In this document: piece by piece, positions 7,930-18,100 of the stretch
Numbering within the stretch: the stretch's first letter is position 1
How the letters are laid out: every line of letters starts with the position of its first letter
From: CAZSBB01 sp964605235
GTDB lineage: Bacteria; Planctomycetota; Phycisphaerae; Phycisphaerales; Phycisphaeraceae
NCBI GenBank assembly: GCA_964605235.1
Contig: CAZSBB010000007.1
Coordinates: forward strand, 62,001-126,000
Direction: 5' to 3'
DNA: 64,000 bases
Notes under the pieces: generated by a model
What the model saw: only the letters and a program-made list of their open reading frames with translations
Database searches by the model: none
Told to the model about the DNA's origin: nothing
Made by a program: the position numbers and the translations under genes

Positions 7930-10891
7930 CCTGTTGACGCTCGGCGTATGCCTGTCGCTCACGGGCGCGGCGGTTCATGCCGACCAGCCGCAGGTCGCCC
8001 AGACCGACCACAGCATCAGTGTGCGCTGGCCGGAAGTGGACGCCTGGCGTCAGGCGGGCCAACCGCTGCAGGCGACGGTGGAGTTTCACCACGCCGCCGC
8101 CGGCTCCACGCCGCGCCGTGTTGAATTGGACCTGTTCGATCCGGCGACCGGACACGCCACGGTGTTCTCGAAGCCGGCGGGGGCCGCGTACCAGCGTCTG
8201 AGTCTGACCGTGCAGCGCGGCCCGGAGCGCCTGCTGCAGGTGGATGTGCCGTTGCCCCAGAGCGCCGGCAGCGGACCAGCCATGCCGTTGCGCGCCGAGC
8301 CCGTGGTCGTGGAACGGGGCGCTGACGCCGCAGACTTGCTCGCGCCGCATGTACTCGCCCCGGACTGGGCCCGCATTCGCCCGGTGCAGTGGGACCAGTC
8401 AATTACCGCGGTGGAATTGGTCAAGCACCGGCGGCTGGTGGCGTGCGATTTCAATCCGCCGATCACCTACGCACTGGCGCTGGTGGCCAACCAGACCGCC
8501 CATCCGCACGACCGCGCGCGCAAGAGCGTCTACATCTCGGCGACCAATCCGCTGTTCAACGCCCAGAGCGGCGAAATGGAGTCGCGGCTGCATTTCCTGG
8601 TGGAACTGCCGCTCGATCCGCAATGGATCAGCGCGCCGGGCAACACCTCGATTCGCATGGACCCCGCCGCCATTCGCGTCCACCTGGATTGGCGCACCGT
8701 GCAGATCGGCCAAGAAACGACGCGCATCACCGGGGAACGCTCCGGCGGACTTTCGCAGGGCCAGTACCAGGCGCTCGTCGGCGACGACGGCAACCTCTAT
8801 TTCGCCATGCCCTATCGCGGGCCGCTGCGGTTCAACGTGGCCAAGGCGGCATTCGAGATCGCGCCCGTCGACGTGGTCCAGTGGTACACCCAGCGGATGC
8901 GGGAACCGAAACGGAGACAGGAACTGACGGAGCTTCACCGCGATCTTTTCGAACCGCGCCCGGACATCGACTCCACGCTGTTCGCGCATCAGGGCCGGGT
9001 CTATGTCATGTTCGGGCGGTACCTGCGGCTGAGACACGGCAACCGCCCGGAGATGATTGACCTGCTGGCGTCAGCGCTCATCTCCATTCCGCAAGGTGAC
9101 TCGTGGTACGACCCCGCAGCGTTCGGGCAGGACATCAGGCTTCATGCCGAGGGCTTTCCCGGCAGTTCACTGTCGCTCTATGAGAGCATTCCGCCGGTGT
9201 CGGATGAGCGGCTCAAGATCCGCGAGTTGTCGGGCATGGGCCATCAACTGGGGTTGTGGAGTTACGACTACGATCGTTTCTGGCGGCTGGAACTGGACAG
9301 CGCTGGTCAGACGCGCCAGGTTCTGCCGATCACGCACCTGGCGGGGCGACGGATTGTGAAGTTCGCACCGACGGCACACTGGCATCACCACGGTGGTCAG
9401 CCGCTGGGTCTGAGCCTCGAGGTGACGCTGGAGGGTCAGGAGCAGCCGGTCTTGGCCTACCTGCCCGCCGACGCCGATGTATTGACGACGCACGCGCCAC
9501 CGAGCGGTGTCGAAATCTTCGACACCGGCACGGCCCCGGTGTGGCAGCGCCACATCGCCTACGCCCGCGGCCGAGGTTATGGCCAGTCCGGGTTTCGCAA
9601 GACCAGCCTGCAAACGGACGGAACCGCCGGGGAAGGCTCGCTGGGAATCACCTGGGACGCCAGCGCCGCGATACGCCAGGCCCTGGTCGCGCGGCAAGCC
9701 AGGGATGCGTCGGCCACCGCGAGCCTGTCGGCGGGGCCGGGATATTTGCTCGTCCCGCTGCCCGGCAGCGCCACGCAGTTTCTGGGCGCCGCCGACTATC
9801 CCTCGTACTACTTGTCGGTCTATACCCTGGCCCGCGATGGCACGGTGCATCGGCGACACCTGATGACCGGGCCGGAGGATGAGCCGCGCGCGGTGACGAC
9901 GGGCCTGGGACCCTACGCCGCCGCGTGGACTCGGCGCGGCGAAGGCTGGAACCTCTGGATCGCCGGCTACACCGGCGTGCTGCGGTTGCCCTGGCCCGCT
10001 GATGGGTCGATTCCGGCGCGGGTGCAGACGCAAATGCTGGGAACCTATCTGGAAGATGCGGTGGCGCTAGACGGTGCGGCGCCGGGTCCGATCCGTTGGC
10101 ACAATCGCGTACTCCCGGGCCTCGGGGGGAAAGTCGTGATCACCGGCTACAACCAGGTCGCACGCGGCGGAACGGCCTACAGCAGCGGGGTTCGCTGGCT
10201 GGCGGCCGAGCCGGACGCCAAGTGGCACGCGCTGTCCCGGCTGGCGCGGGGCCATCATATGGCGGGGCTTGCTGCACGCCTGCGCATCGACGCCGCCGGA
10301 GCCCCGAACCTGGACGTACTGGCGGTCGGTGCGCCGGACCAGGCTTCGACCATCACGCTCAGCGCCGAGGACCAACCCAGCCCGATCCAATCGCGCCTCT
10401 TCGTCATGTCCGACCGCGGCGACCGCCTGTACGACCACTTCAGCCTGACGCTGGCGGCCGCCGGGGACACGGTTGTCGCCGTTGAGGAGGTCGCCACCAG
10501 CGCCTCGGGGCTGCATGGTCTGCTGCTGACCGACGATGGCGTTCTGCTGAGCCTGGACCTCGACACCTGGCGATTTACGGACGCGGTGCGTCTGCCCGGG
10601 CGCGCGCTTTCGAGCGATCGCGCGCTGACGTTGGTGCCGTTGACCGATGGCGATCACGCGCTGTTCATCAGCGGCGGCAGCGCGTTGGAGGCTTTGCTGC
10701 TGCATGTCCACATCGCGCCTTCCGGTGAGCTTCAGGTGCGTCCGCTGGCGAAGCTGGCGTTGGACCGCCCCGAAGCGCTCAAGGGCGCGCGGGCGGTGGT
10801 CGGGTCCACGCTGGTCCTGGGGCCGCCGGCCATGCGCGACGATGCCACCTTGACCGTCCTGCCGAGCATCCTGTCAACCCCGGCCCCCTGA
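7904..10891 (+). CDS. Large secreted protein of unknown function
   Basis: This is a 995-residue protein. The ATG at 7904 is preceded by GGAG six bases upstream and gives a clear Sec signal peptide, with hydrophobic core MIDLLTLGVCLSLTGAAVHA and cleavage probably after VHA. The body is rich in beta strands, Trp/Tyr and Asp/Gly turns, with repeated short units of the type GDDGNLYFAMPYRG, LLLTDDGVLLSLDLDTW and WNLWIAGYTGVLRLPW. This suggests one or more beta-propellers. I see no catalytic motif. It starts inside the M14 gene, so the two are probably translated from one transcript, and it is likely the exported component of the glycan-degradation run. Confidence 0.8.
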   Translation: MAFVRPMIDLLTLGVCLSLTGAAVHADQPQVAQTDHSISVRWPEVDAWRQAGQPLQATVEFHHAAAGSTPRRVELDLFDPATGHATVFSKPAGAAYQRLSLTVQRGPERLLQVDVPLPQSAGSGPAMPLRAEPVVVERGADAADLLAPHVLAPDWARIRPVQWDQSITAVELVKHRRLVACDFNPPITYALALVANQTAHPHDRARKSVYISATNPLFNAQSGEMESRLHFLVELPLDPQWISAPGNTSIRMDPAAIRVHLDWRTVQIGQETTRITGERSGGLSQGQYQALVGDDGNLYFAMPYRGPLRFNVAKAAFEIAPVDVVQWYTQRMREPKRRQELTELHRDLFEPRPDIDSTLFAHQGRVYVMFGRYLRLRHGNRPEMIDLLASALISIPQGDSWYDPAAFGQDIRLHAEGFPGSSLSLYESIPPVSDERLKIRELSGMGHQLGLWSYDYDRFWRLELDSAGQTRQVLPITHLAGRRIVKFAPTAHWHHHGGQPLGLSLEVTLEGQEQPVLAYLPADADVLTTHAPPSGVEIFDTGTAPVWQRHIAYARGRGYGQSGFRKTSLQTDGTAGEGSLGITWDASAAIRQALVARQARDASATASLSAGPGYLLVPLPGSATQFLGAADYPSYYLSVYTLARDGTVHRRHLMTGPEDEPRAVTTGLGPYAAAWTRRGEGWNLWIAGYTGVLRLPWPADGSIPARVQTQMLGTYLEDAVALDGAAPGPIRWHNRVLPGLGGKVVITGYNQVARGGTAYSSGVRWLAAEPDAKWHALSRLARGHHMAGLAARLRIDAAGAPNLDVLAVGAPDQASTITLSAEDQPSPIQSRLFVMSDRGDRLYDHFSLTLAAAGDTVVAVEEVATSASGLHGLLLTDDGVLLSLDLDTWRFTDAVRLPGRALSSDRALTLVPLTDGDHALFISGGSALEALLLHVHIAPSGELQVRPLAKLALDRPEALKGARAVVGSTLVLGPPAMRDDATLTVLPSILSTPAP

Positions 10892-10925
10892 GCGCGTGGC
10901 TCTGTCCCGGAGTGCGTCACCAGAA

Positions 10926-12500
10926 ATGCACAGGTATCACGTGACTTCGACCAGCGAACCATCCACCGTGGTGCTCGATGATTTCAGCGGATTCCTGGCG
11001 TCGGGAATGGCCCGTCCGGTGGCGTCGGGTTGCGTGCTCAGCCAGGAGCGATCGCCCTTCGACGGCGTCTGGGCGCTGCAGTCAGGCATGTCAGGCGCCC
11101 GGAGCGGGCAGGTGCTGTTCGCCGGCCATCATCAGTGCGTTCCCGTCCTGACCTTTCGTCCCGGCGTCGTCGGCCGATACGCGATTCACCTTTGCCTGGT
11201 CGGCAAGCGGGCGTTCTCCTGGCCCAAGGCTGGACGGTCATACGAACATGACGGATTCGGCGCGTTCGTTCGACTTGCCGGGGAGCCGACCTACACCACG
11301 CTGATCACCGAGCGCAATGAACTGGCGCTCGAAGAGGTCTATTTCCGAACCGTGGATCTGCGCCACGATGCCGCGCTCGAGATCGCCAATTTCACCCTGA
11401 ACACAGGCCTGATCGCGGTCAAACTGGTCCCGGCTGCGTCAGGTGCTCCGTCGCCGTCCAGTCGCCGCCTGATTGGCATCCTTGATTTCGCCGACGATGT
11501 GGACCTGTGTCACCCGCGGACCCTGGCGGCGCGCGCCGCCGTTGGGCGACACGCGGACCTGGGATTTGACACGATCATGTGGAAGGCGAGCAACGGCTCG
11601 ACGTGCGAGTACCGGACGGCGATCGGCCAACAGCGCGAAGACGCAACGCCGATCGCCCAGTTGATGCGCGAATTCGACCCGCTGCGTCAGGCCGCCGATG
11701 AAGCCCGTCGCCTGGGCGTGCAGTTGTACGCCTGGTCGCGGCTGATGCGCGATCCGAATTTCAAGACGGGCCAGGCGCCGCCGACGGCGTTTCACGCGGC
11801 TCATCCGCACATGATGCAACTTCACCGCGACGGCCGGGAGAGTTGGCAGTTGAGCTTCGCCTTCGCGGAGGTTCGCCACTATCTCGTGAGCGTGATGGAC
11901 GAGATGGCGAGCTTCGGCGTGCATGGGCTGTTCATCGACCTGCTGCGCCATCCGCCCGTGGTCCGCTTCGATCAGCCGCTGGTTGACGCCTACCGCGAAC
12001 AGCATGGGATTGACCCCCGGACCCTGCCCGGCGACGGCACGGAACACTGGTTGCGCTTCCGCTGTCAGCCGTTCACCCAGTTCCTGCGCGAGCTGCGGCT
12101 GGCGCTGGATCAGCGCCCCGGGCGACGGTTTCCGCTGACCGTTCGCGTGATGGACCAGCCGTGGCGGAATCTCCAGGCCGGGTGTGACGTGGACGCCTGG
12201 ATCGAGCAGCGATTGGTCGATGGCATCATCGTCGCGCCGCACCTGCCGCTGGGGGACAACTATCCCGAGCGCTTGGATCTGCGCCCGTTCGTGGCGCCGG
12301 CGCTGGGTCAGGTGTCGGTGTTCGGCCAGGTCTGGCGCCAGAGTTCATCCATGCTCGCGGAAGCGCTGGCGGCCGACCTGTACGCCCAGGGCGCCGCCGG
12401 TGTGGCGTTGTACGAATCGAATCTGGCCGTCACGCGCTCCAGCCTCCGCACGCGCTGCTGGCGGCTGCCCCGTCCTGACTGTTGCCGAAGTCTGCGGTGA
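10926..12500 (+). CDS. GH10-like TIM-barrel glycosidase-like protein
   Basis: This is a protein of about 524 residues. The N-terminal 180 residues form a beta-rich domain. The C-terminal part opens with RRLIGILDFADDVDLCHP and contains GVQLYAWSRLM, MDEMASFGVHGLFIDLLRHPPVVRF and GVALYESNLAV, the spacing and wording of the glycosyl-hydrolase-like 10 barrel found in planctomycetes and lentisphaerae. The Asp in LFIDLLRHPP sits where a catalytic or substrate residue is expected. The ATG at 10926 (MHRYHV) is chosen over a GTG at 10896 because it starts closer to the conserved domain; neither has a strong ribosome site. No signal peptide is visible. The substrate is unknown. Confidence 0.75.
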   Translation: MHRYHVTSTSEPSTVVLDDFSGFLASGMARPVASGCVLSQERSPFDGVWALQSGMSGARSGQVLFAGHHQCVPVLTFRPGVVGRYAIHLCLVGKRAFSWPKAGRSYEHDGFGAFVRLAGEPTYTTLITERNELALEEVYFRTVDLRHDAALEIANFTLNTGLIAVKLVPAASGAPSPSSRRLIGILDFADDVDLCHPRTLAARAAVGRHADLGFDTIMWKASNGSTCEYRTAIGQQREDATPIAQLMREFDPLRQAADEARRLGVQLYAWSRLMRDPNFKTGQAPPTAFHAAHPHMMQLHRDGRESWQLSFAFAEVRHYLVSVMDEMASFGVHGLFIDLLRHPPVVRFDQPLVDAYREQHGIDPRTLPGDGTEHWLRFRCQPFTQFLRELRLALDQRPGRRFPLTVRVMDQPWRNLQAGCDVDAWIEQRLVDGIIVAPHLPLGDNYPERLDLRPFVAPALGQVSVFGQVWRQSSSMLAEALAADLYAQGAAGVALYESNLAVTRSSLRTRCWRLPRPDCCRSLR

Positions 12501-12564
12501 TCATCTGCCGCCCGCGCCGTTGCCGCGGCGCACGAGGGAACCACAAAATGGGCCCGCTTCAACC

Positions 12565-12830
12565 ATGACCAACGCGAACACGATCTCCGCGACGCCGACG
12601 CCGACGCCGACGCCCTGGCCGGGCATTCCGCCCCGTTACGCCGGCAACGAAATGGCGAACCTTGCCGACGCACTGCAGAGCAACGTGCTCTGGTACCTGC
12701 GCAAAGACGGCTGGGCCAGTCGTCTGACAACCAGGGCAAAGCAGGTCTTCGCTGTTCCGCACGTGGCAACGACCAGTTCCGGCACCGCCGCGATTCATGC
12801 CGCGCTGGCGGCCGTGGGCGTCGGGCCCGG
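12565..12830 (+). pseudogene. N-terminal fragment of a DegT/DnrJ/EryC1/StrS aminotransferase
   Basis: The plus strand reads WPGIPPRYAGNEMANLADAL and, further on, VFAVPHVATTSSGTAAIHAA and LAAVGVGPG. This is the start of the PLP-dependent sugar aminotransferase fold, up to the phosphate-binding SGTAA helix. Where the family continues with GDEVI, the frame instead runs into DNA belonging to a minus-strand nitrilase fragment. Only about 88 of the usual 370-400 codons remain, and the lysine that forms the Schiff base is missing. A (GACGCC)n microsatellite near 12591-12615 encodes a Thr-Pro run in the leader. The fragment cannot be active. Confidence 0.7.
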
Positions 12831-12989
12831 CATGACGCAGGGCAGGCAGCACGTGACGTGCGGCATGAAGATGATTTTCGCGCCCAACAGCGTCGTCGCC
12901 CGCACCTGCTCCGGCAGGTTGATGTCGCAACAGTTGAGAAATGATTCCAAGGCATCCGCGGCGCCGAGTTCGTATCGCGCAGTCTGAAA
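12830..12989 (-). pseudogene. Fragment of a nitrilase / carbon-nitrogen hydrolase
   Basis: The minus strand reads LNCCDINLPEQVRATTLL then GAKIIFMPHVTCCLPC. This fits the central nitrilase motif, where the catalytic Cys is followed by a D-x-x-x-PE turn and then the G-A-x-I-I-F-x-P-H strand typical of the planctomycete/lentisphaera branch. The fragment lies directly downstream of the LacI stop and in its frame, and it ends where the plus-strand DegT fragment begins (about 12822-12834). There is no start codon and no N- or C-terminal portion. It is a relic. Confidence 0.6.
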
Positions 12990-14108
12990 CTATGAGAGCG
13001 ATCCGTCCGCACGGGAGGCGTCGTGATGGAAGGTGGAGTCAATCGAAGCTGAGGCGCCGGATGATTCGCGAACGATGAGCTTCACTGGAATCCGCACGGC
13101 CTGGTTTTCCAGTTGGTGGCCGTTGATCAGCGTGTGCAGGAGATTGACCGCCTCCTGGCCCATCGCAACCCCGTCCTGGCGGACCGTAGTCAAGCTCGGG
13201 GTGGCCAGGGCCGCAGCCATCGAGTCATCAAACCCGACCACCGCCACATCCTCGGGCACACGGGCGCCGTGGCGGAGCAGAGTTTGGATCATCCCCAGCG
13301 CGGTGGCATCACAGACGCAGAAGGCCGCATCAAAATCGACCTGGCGTTGAATGTTCGCCATGGCTGCGGATCGGCCGCAGGCAACGTAGTCCGCATCCTC
13401 CGCGGCATGCAATCGAAACACCAGCTGGGGGTCAAACTTCAGCCCCGCGGCTGCCAGCGCCTGTCGATACCCCTGCAGGCGTTCCCGGCAATAGCTCACC
13501 GTCTCACTGTTGCCTACATAAGCAATGCGACGATGTCCCGTGGAGGCCAGATGAGCCACCGCCTGTTGGGCCCCAGCGATGTTGTCGAAGGCAATCGAGA
13601 CGGAGCGACGAGCCGACTTCTCCAGCACGACATGCGGCACCTCCAGCTCCGAGAGAATGATCTCGCGCGGATCATCGTGCCCGGTGGCACTGTCCCCATA
13701 AAACAGAACGCCGTCGTAGCGGGATTCCCGGAACAAGCGCGTGAATGTGGTGCGCGCTTCCGGTCCTTCCTGGTAGGAACAGATGTTCAGGTCATAACCC
13801 AGGCTCTGCGCCCGTTGGCCGACGCCCTGAAGAATGCGCCCGGTGATGGTGCCGGTGAGCAGCGGCAAGTATGGCACCGCGATGGCGATGGTGTGCGTCC
13901 GGCGGGTGCGCAGCGAGAAGGCCGCAGCGTGCGGGCGATAACTCAACTGGCGTGCCGCAGCCAGAACTTTCTGCCGGGTGGCTTCGCTGATAGCTGCTGT
14001 TGAAGGCTTGTTGCGCAGCACCGCCGCGACGGTGGAGCGCGACACGCTGCACATCCGGGCGATGTCCTGCTGTGTCGGCGGATGAGCTCGTGGCGAGCGC
14101 GTGGTCAT
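12990..14108 (-). CDS. LacI-family transcriptional regulator
   Basis: This 372-residue repressor-type protein has the N-terminal helix-turn-helix TQQDIARMCSVSRSTVAAVL and the hinge region QKVLAAARQLSYRPHAAAFSL. The effector domain follows, with IAYVGNSETVSYCRERLQGY, FDAAFCVCDATALG and VPEDVAVVGFDDS. The ATG at 14108 is about 12 bases after an AAGGATG Shine-Dalgarno sequence. The frame remains open upstream to 14339, but that extension has no homology and runs into the pseudopilin gene. It is transcribed with or just after the pseudopilin gene at 14150-14980, and the palindrome at 15034-15049 is a natural candidate for its binding site. Confidence 0.93.
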   Translation of the reverse strand: MTTRSPRAHPPTQQDIARMCSVSRSTVAAVLRNKPSTAAISEATRQKVLAAARQLSYRPHAAAFSLRTRRTHTIAIAVPYLPLLTGTITGRILQGVGQRAQSLGYDLNICSYQEGPEARTTFTRLFRESRYDGVLFYGDSATGHDDPREIILSELEVPHVVLEKSARRSVSIAFDNIAGAQQAVAHLASTGHRRIAYVGNSETVSYCRERLQGYRQALAAAGLKFDPQLVFRLHAAEDADYVACGRSAAMANIQRQVDFDAAFCVCDATALGMIQTLLRHGARVPEDVAVVGFDDSMAAALATPSLTTVRQDGVAMGQEAVNLLHTLINGHQLENQAVRIPVKLIVRESSGASASIDSTFHHDASRADGSLS

Positions 14109-14149
14109 GTGGTATGGTTCATCCTTTTCCGATGCGTCGGCGGAGGCGC

Positions 14150-14980
14150 TCACGGCGGCGTACCATCGCCAAAGTAGTAGAAACGCGAGCCGCCATTGCT
14201 CGACCGGTAGTCTTGAGTGTACGGCGGATTCACGACGGCAGTGTTGAAGCCATGCCGCCACTTCTGCCACTGCGTGTGCCCGTCGGCATAGACGACATTG
14301 GCGCCCAGATCGCCCAGTTCCAGATGATTGAAGCGCCATCCATCACCTGAAACGTAGGTAATGCGGTCGGCCATGAGAATCTGCTTGCGCGGCAGCATGT
14401 CGTCGGTGCGCACGCCTGAGTTCTCGGGCGGGCGGTCCGGGCCGGTGTTCCACTTGACCGCACGCCCGCCTGCGACGCCGGAATAGGTCGTGGCAAACAC
14501 CTGGCCCAGCGTGGCGGTGCTCACAAAGCCCACCGGCACGGTGGTCGGGCAGGCGAAGATCGTGTTGCTGGTGACTGAGGACAGCGACTGGTACTGCTGA
14601 TACGTCGGCCACGGCCAGTAGGTCGGAAACGCGGAGTCCGGCTCCACGGGACTGGTCGTCGGGCGCACCGCATAACTGACCGGAAGACGCAGCCAGTTCT
14701 CCTGATACACATGCATCACAATGCCAATCTGACGCAGGTTGGACGCGCACTGGATCACCTTGGCTCGTTCACGTGCGCTGCGCAGCGCCGGGAGCAGAAT
14801 GGCCAGGAGCAGAGAAATGATCGAGATCACCACCAGCAGTTCGACGAGGGTGAAGCCGAAGCTCGTCGCCGGCGCTCGGCGGGTTGTGCCCGAGGTCGAT
14901 CCGGCCAGATGACGATCGGCGTCAACATTGTCGCGGATACTGAAGGACACGGATCGGTTCGGGCTGCATCGAGTCGACAT
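14150..14980 (-). CDS. Type IV pilin-like protein with unusually long leader
   Basis: This 276-residue protein has the prepilin motif FG/FTLVELLVVISIISLL. It is preceded by a leader of about 41 residues (MSTRCSPNRS to PATSFG), far longer than the 5-10 residues of a usual class III signal. The C-terminal part carries HLELGDLGANVVYADGH, a variant of the H-Xn-DG motif. The ATG at 14980 is preceded by GGAG seven bases upstream. An alternative ATG at 14992 lies just upstream of that GGAG. It shares a regulatory region with the divergent secreted protein at 15121, and a TTGACA/TATAAT promoter at 15047-15074 points at it. The mature protein is probably membrane-anchored. Its partner is unknown. Confidence 0.9.
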   Translation of the reverse strand: MSTRCSPNRSVSFSIRDNVDADRHLAGSTSGTTRRAPATSFGFTLVELLVVISIISLLLAILLPALRSARERAKVIQCASNLRQIGIVMHVYQENWLRLPVSYAVRPTTSPVEPDSAFPTYWPWPTYQQYQSLSSVTSNTIFACPTTVPVGFVSTATLGQVFATTYSGVAGGRAVKWNTGPDRPPENSGVRTDDMLPRKQILMADRITYVSGDGWRFNHLELGDLGANVVYADGHTQWQKWRHGFNTAVVNPPYTQDYRSSNGGSRFYYFGDGTPP

Positions 14981-15027
14981 GTGATGCTCCATGAAGGGTT
15001 GCCGGGACCTGCAGGCGGACCGCAGTG

Positions 15028-15056
15028 TTGACAAATATCACGTGTTATTATAGGAT
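15028..15056 (+). promoter_or_regulatory. Predicted sigma70-type promoter for the 15121-22611 run
   Basis: TTGACA at 15028-15033 is followed by 17 bases and TAGGAT at 15051-15056. It points toward the secreted protein at 15121. The spacer holds a 16-bp palindrome, so a repressor bound there would block RNA polymerase. Confidence 0.55.
15034..15049. promoter_or_regulatory. Candidate LacI-family operator
   Basis: AATATCACGTGTTATT is an inverted repeat in which 7 of the 8 base pairs match (only T5/T12 fail), centred on CpG. This is the form of LacI/GalR operators. It lies between the -35 and -10 of the rightward promoter and overlaps the start region of the leftward one. A weaker site, TTTCACGTATCA, is centred 20 bp downstream (15061/15062), about two helical turns away. 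The LacI gene at 12990-14108 is the obvious candidate regulator. Confidence 0.6.
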
Positions 15057-15074
15057 TTCACGTATCATTGTCAA
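15047..15074 (-). promoter_or_regulatory. Predicted consensus promoter for the leftward pseudopilin gene
   Basis: Read on the minus strand, TTGACA (15074-15069) and TATAAT (15052-15047) are separated by 16 bases. Both hexamers match the sigma70 consensus perfectly. The promoter faces the pseudopilin gene at 14150-14980 and overlaps the rightward promoter, so the two may compete. Confidence 0.6.
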
Positions 15075-15120
15075 TCTTAAAAAGCCATCGCCGCACAGCA
15101 CACTGCGAGAGGAACTGGGC

Positions 15121-18100
15121 ATGAACAAGTGGATGCTCCTGGGTCTGGCGGTCGCGCTGATGACGGCATCGGCGGCATCGGCGGCGCCGCTGGATGCGGT
15201 CGGCGAGGTTCAGAGTTGGTCGGTCAAAGGCGACGCGCTTGTGAGGGTCGAAAACGGTCAACTGATTATGGATGGCAAGGGGCAGTTGACCAAGACCATC
15301 ATCATTGATCTGAACCAGCATGCCGGATTTGAAGCCCGGGTGATAGAGGCGAGCAGCCTGTACAACCTGAGCGTAGGTGTCGGCCGCAGCAACAGTGTGA
15401 TCCTGCGCACCGATCGACCGGCCCGCCGTGACGATGCCCTGGCTCCTCACCTCAGCGGCAGGCAGCACGTCACGATCTCACTGAACCACACGGGCAGCGG
15501 CAGACTGGTGGTGGCGTTCATGCGGTTCATCGCCGCAGCGCCGTCCGTGTCCATGCCGGCTCCCGAAGTGGATGGGACAGGACAGGAGCGCACCGCGATT
15601 CGCTTCGATGCCCAGGAACTAAGCCGTTGGACGGTCAAGGGCAGCCTACGCGCACACGTCGAGGATGGACGGTTGCTCATCGCCGGGCGCGGCACGATGC
15701 AGCGCACTTTCGTGGCCGATTTGAATGCATTTCCCACACTTCGTGTCGCGGTCACCCGAGCCAGTTCGATGTTCAACATGGGCGTCACTGTCGCATCCCA
15801 GCCCCGACAGGTCATGCTGCGGGACGATCGGCCGCGCACGCTGCAAGATGCGGTTCCAGTGAGCGACCGCGCATCATTGACGCATAAGACCAAAGTCACG
15901 CTCGATGTCATCTTCACTGAAGGGGAATATGAAGTGTCGGAGTTGTGGTGGCTGGCGCCGACGCCGCCACTGGGTCCGCCGGCGCCCCCAGAGGCGGATG
16001 AGCTGCGTCTGCCGGCACCGCACGATCCCACCGACCAGACGGCAGTGGTCTATGTTCCGCACGGGAGCACGACGCTGGCGATCTGGCGCGCCACCGGCGG
16101 CGTCGCCGGCGCCTGGGATCGGACGACTTCCCGTCGCGTCGTGCGCTACAGCGCCGACATTTACCGCGTGCTCTCCCAGGCGGGCGATGAGCAGGTTGCA
16201 TTTGAGGCCAACGACCAGGTGACGTCGCTCCAGGTCGCACCGGATGGCCGGCGCGTCGATCTGGTCTGCGTGAACGCCGCACTTCCCGGCGTGCGCATTC
16301 GCAAGACCTATCGCGCACATCAGTCCGAGAATGTCTTCGCCAAGCGCATTGAGTTTCAATCCGATCGCGACTGGAACGGACTGGTTTACTGGGAATCAGT
16401 GGTGAATCTTGACCCGGACTTCCGTCGTGGAGGAAGGTACAACAATCCGGACTACCATCCGCGCGACTTCGCCTTCTTTGACGCTGCACAGATCATCACC
16501 GACACCAAACAGCCCTATCGCCAGCAGGTCATCTTCTACAATCCAGCGCTCGAGCGCACGGTCGGACATCATCGCATGATGATCGACGACAAACCCGTCG
16601 GCGCGCAGGTGGCAATCCCGGAACATCAAGATGATCGAGCCCACTTCACCGCCACCGGCTGGCGGTTCTTCGCCATGGCGGATCGACTCTGGAGCGGCAA
16701 AAGCCCTTCCGCCGAAGTGCACCTGGCCATCCTGCCCGGCGACATGATCGCCTACCACCGACTATATATGGCGCTTCCGGAGGTCACACAGAGCAACACT
16801 TTCGCCGCTCTGCCCAGGTGGATTGACGAGGTCAAGGGCAAAGGCATCAACGCGAACCACGGCCTGCAAGGCCTGCGCGAGTGGAACGATATTCTTCAGG
16901 AAGGCTATGGCGTCCAGATGCTCATTGGACACATGGATGTGTCGGACTACCCCACCACGGGCGAATGGGAAGTGAAGTGGGGCGGCTGGCAGCGCAATGA
17001 GCAGGTGATTGGCAGCGCGGCACGAATCCACGACTTGATCCGAGCCGTACGCCAGAACGCGCCGCGCCTGAAAATGGCGGCCTACACCTGGTACCACTCT
17101 GTCTTCCCCGACAGTCAGGTATTCAAGCAGCATCCGGACTGGTTTCATCGCCAACGCAACGGTGAGCACCGCGTCGACCAGAACGGCATGGTGGAACGGT
17201 TGTATACGCCCGAACACCTGGCGTGGCTCCGGGATCGTACGCACGCCATCATGCGCGATTTCGACCTCGATTACTTCTACATCGACGGCGGCGGGTTCGG
17301 CGAGACGCAGGTTGACTGGCCCTCCCTGCGCGTCATTCAACCCACCGATGGCGCCATGGTCCTCGCCCGCGCTCTGACGGTCGCCCCGGACAAGCCGGCA
17401 TGGGTTAATGCCGGCAACGGCCTGTACCAGTGGTGCAACCCCATGAGTTTCTATGAGGGTTTCATTGATGTCAGCGAATGGCGTGCCATGTCCATCAAAT
17501 TGATGGAACTCAAGCTCTATCAGCAGCCCGGCACCTTCGTCATGCCCATCCACTGGAATGAAAGCGATGCCTTGCGGTATGCCAACTACTGCACGCTGCT
17601 GGGGCTCAAGGGCGCGGTCGACATCGTGCGCAAGTACCTGCCCCTGGTCAATATGAACTACGAACTGCATCCGCTGCTGATGCAGGACATCGGCGTGCGC
17701 CCACGCTGGTATGCCGCGGAGAATGGCGATCTGGAAGCCTATGCCCTGGGTTTCGATCGCCAGCAACTTCTCATCTCCATGCTCAATCACACGCAGGAAG
17801 ACGCCGACCACGTGGTCGTCTTTGACCCTTCGCTGACGAAACTCGAACCTGACCGCGAAACGTACACCTATCGTCTGCGTCCGGAGCCCCCGGCGATGTT
17901 TCTGTACAACCGACTGTCGGAGCCCGAAGATCAGCAGCTGTATGAATCGCAGAACTGGTCTCCGATCGCCCTGACGGCGCGAAGCCCGGTCCAGACATGG
18001 GCTTCTCCCCGCGCGGCATCACGGCATCCCCTGACGATCCGCGCCTACCTCACCGAGCATCTGGCCATCACGCAGACGCCCGGCCTGATCTGGTCCACCA

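Noticed and set aside
12308..13042. Minus-strand 244-codon frame over the DegT/nitrilase relics
   Set aside because: It is in a different frame from the recognisable nitrilase fragment and overlaps the GH10-like and LacI genes.
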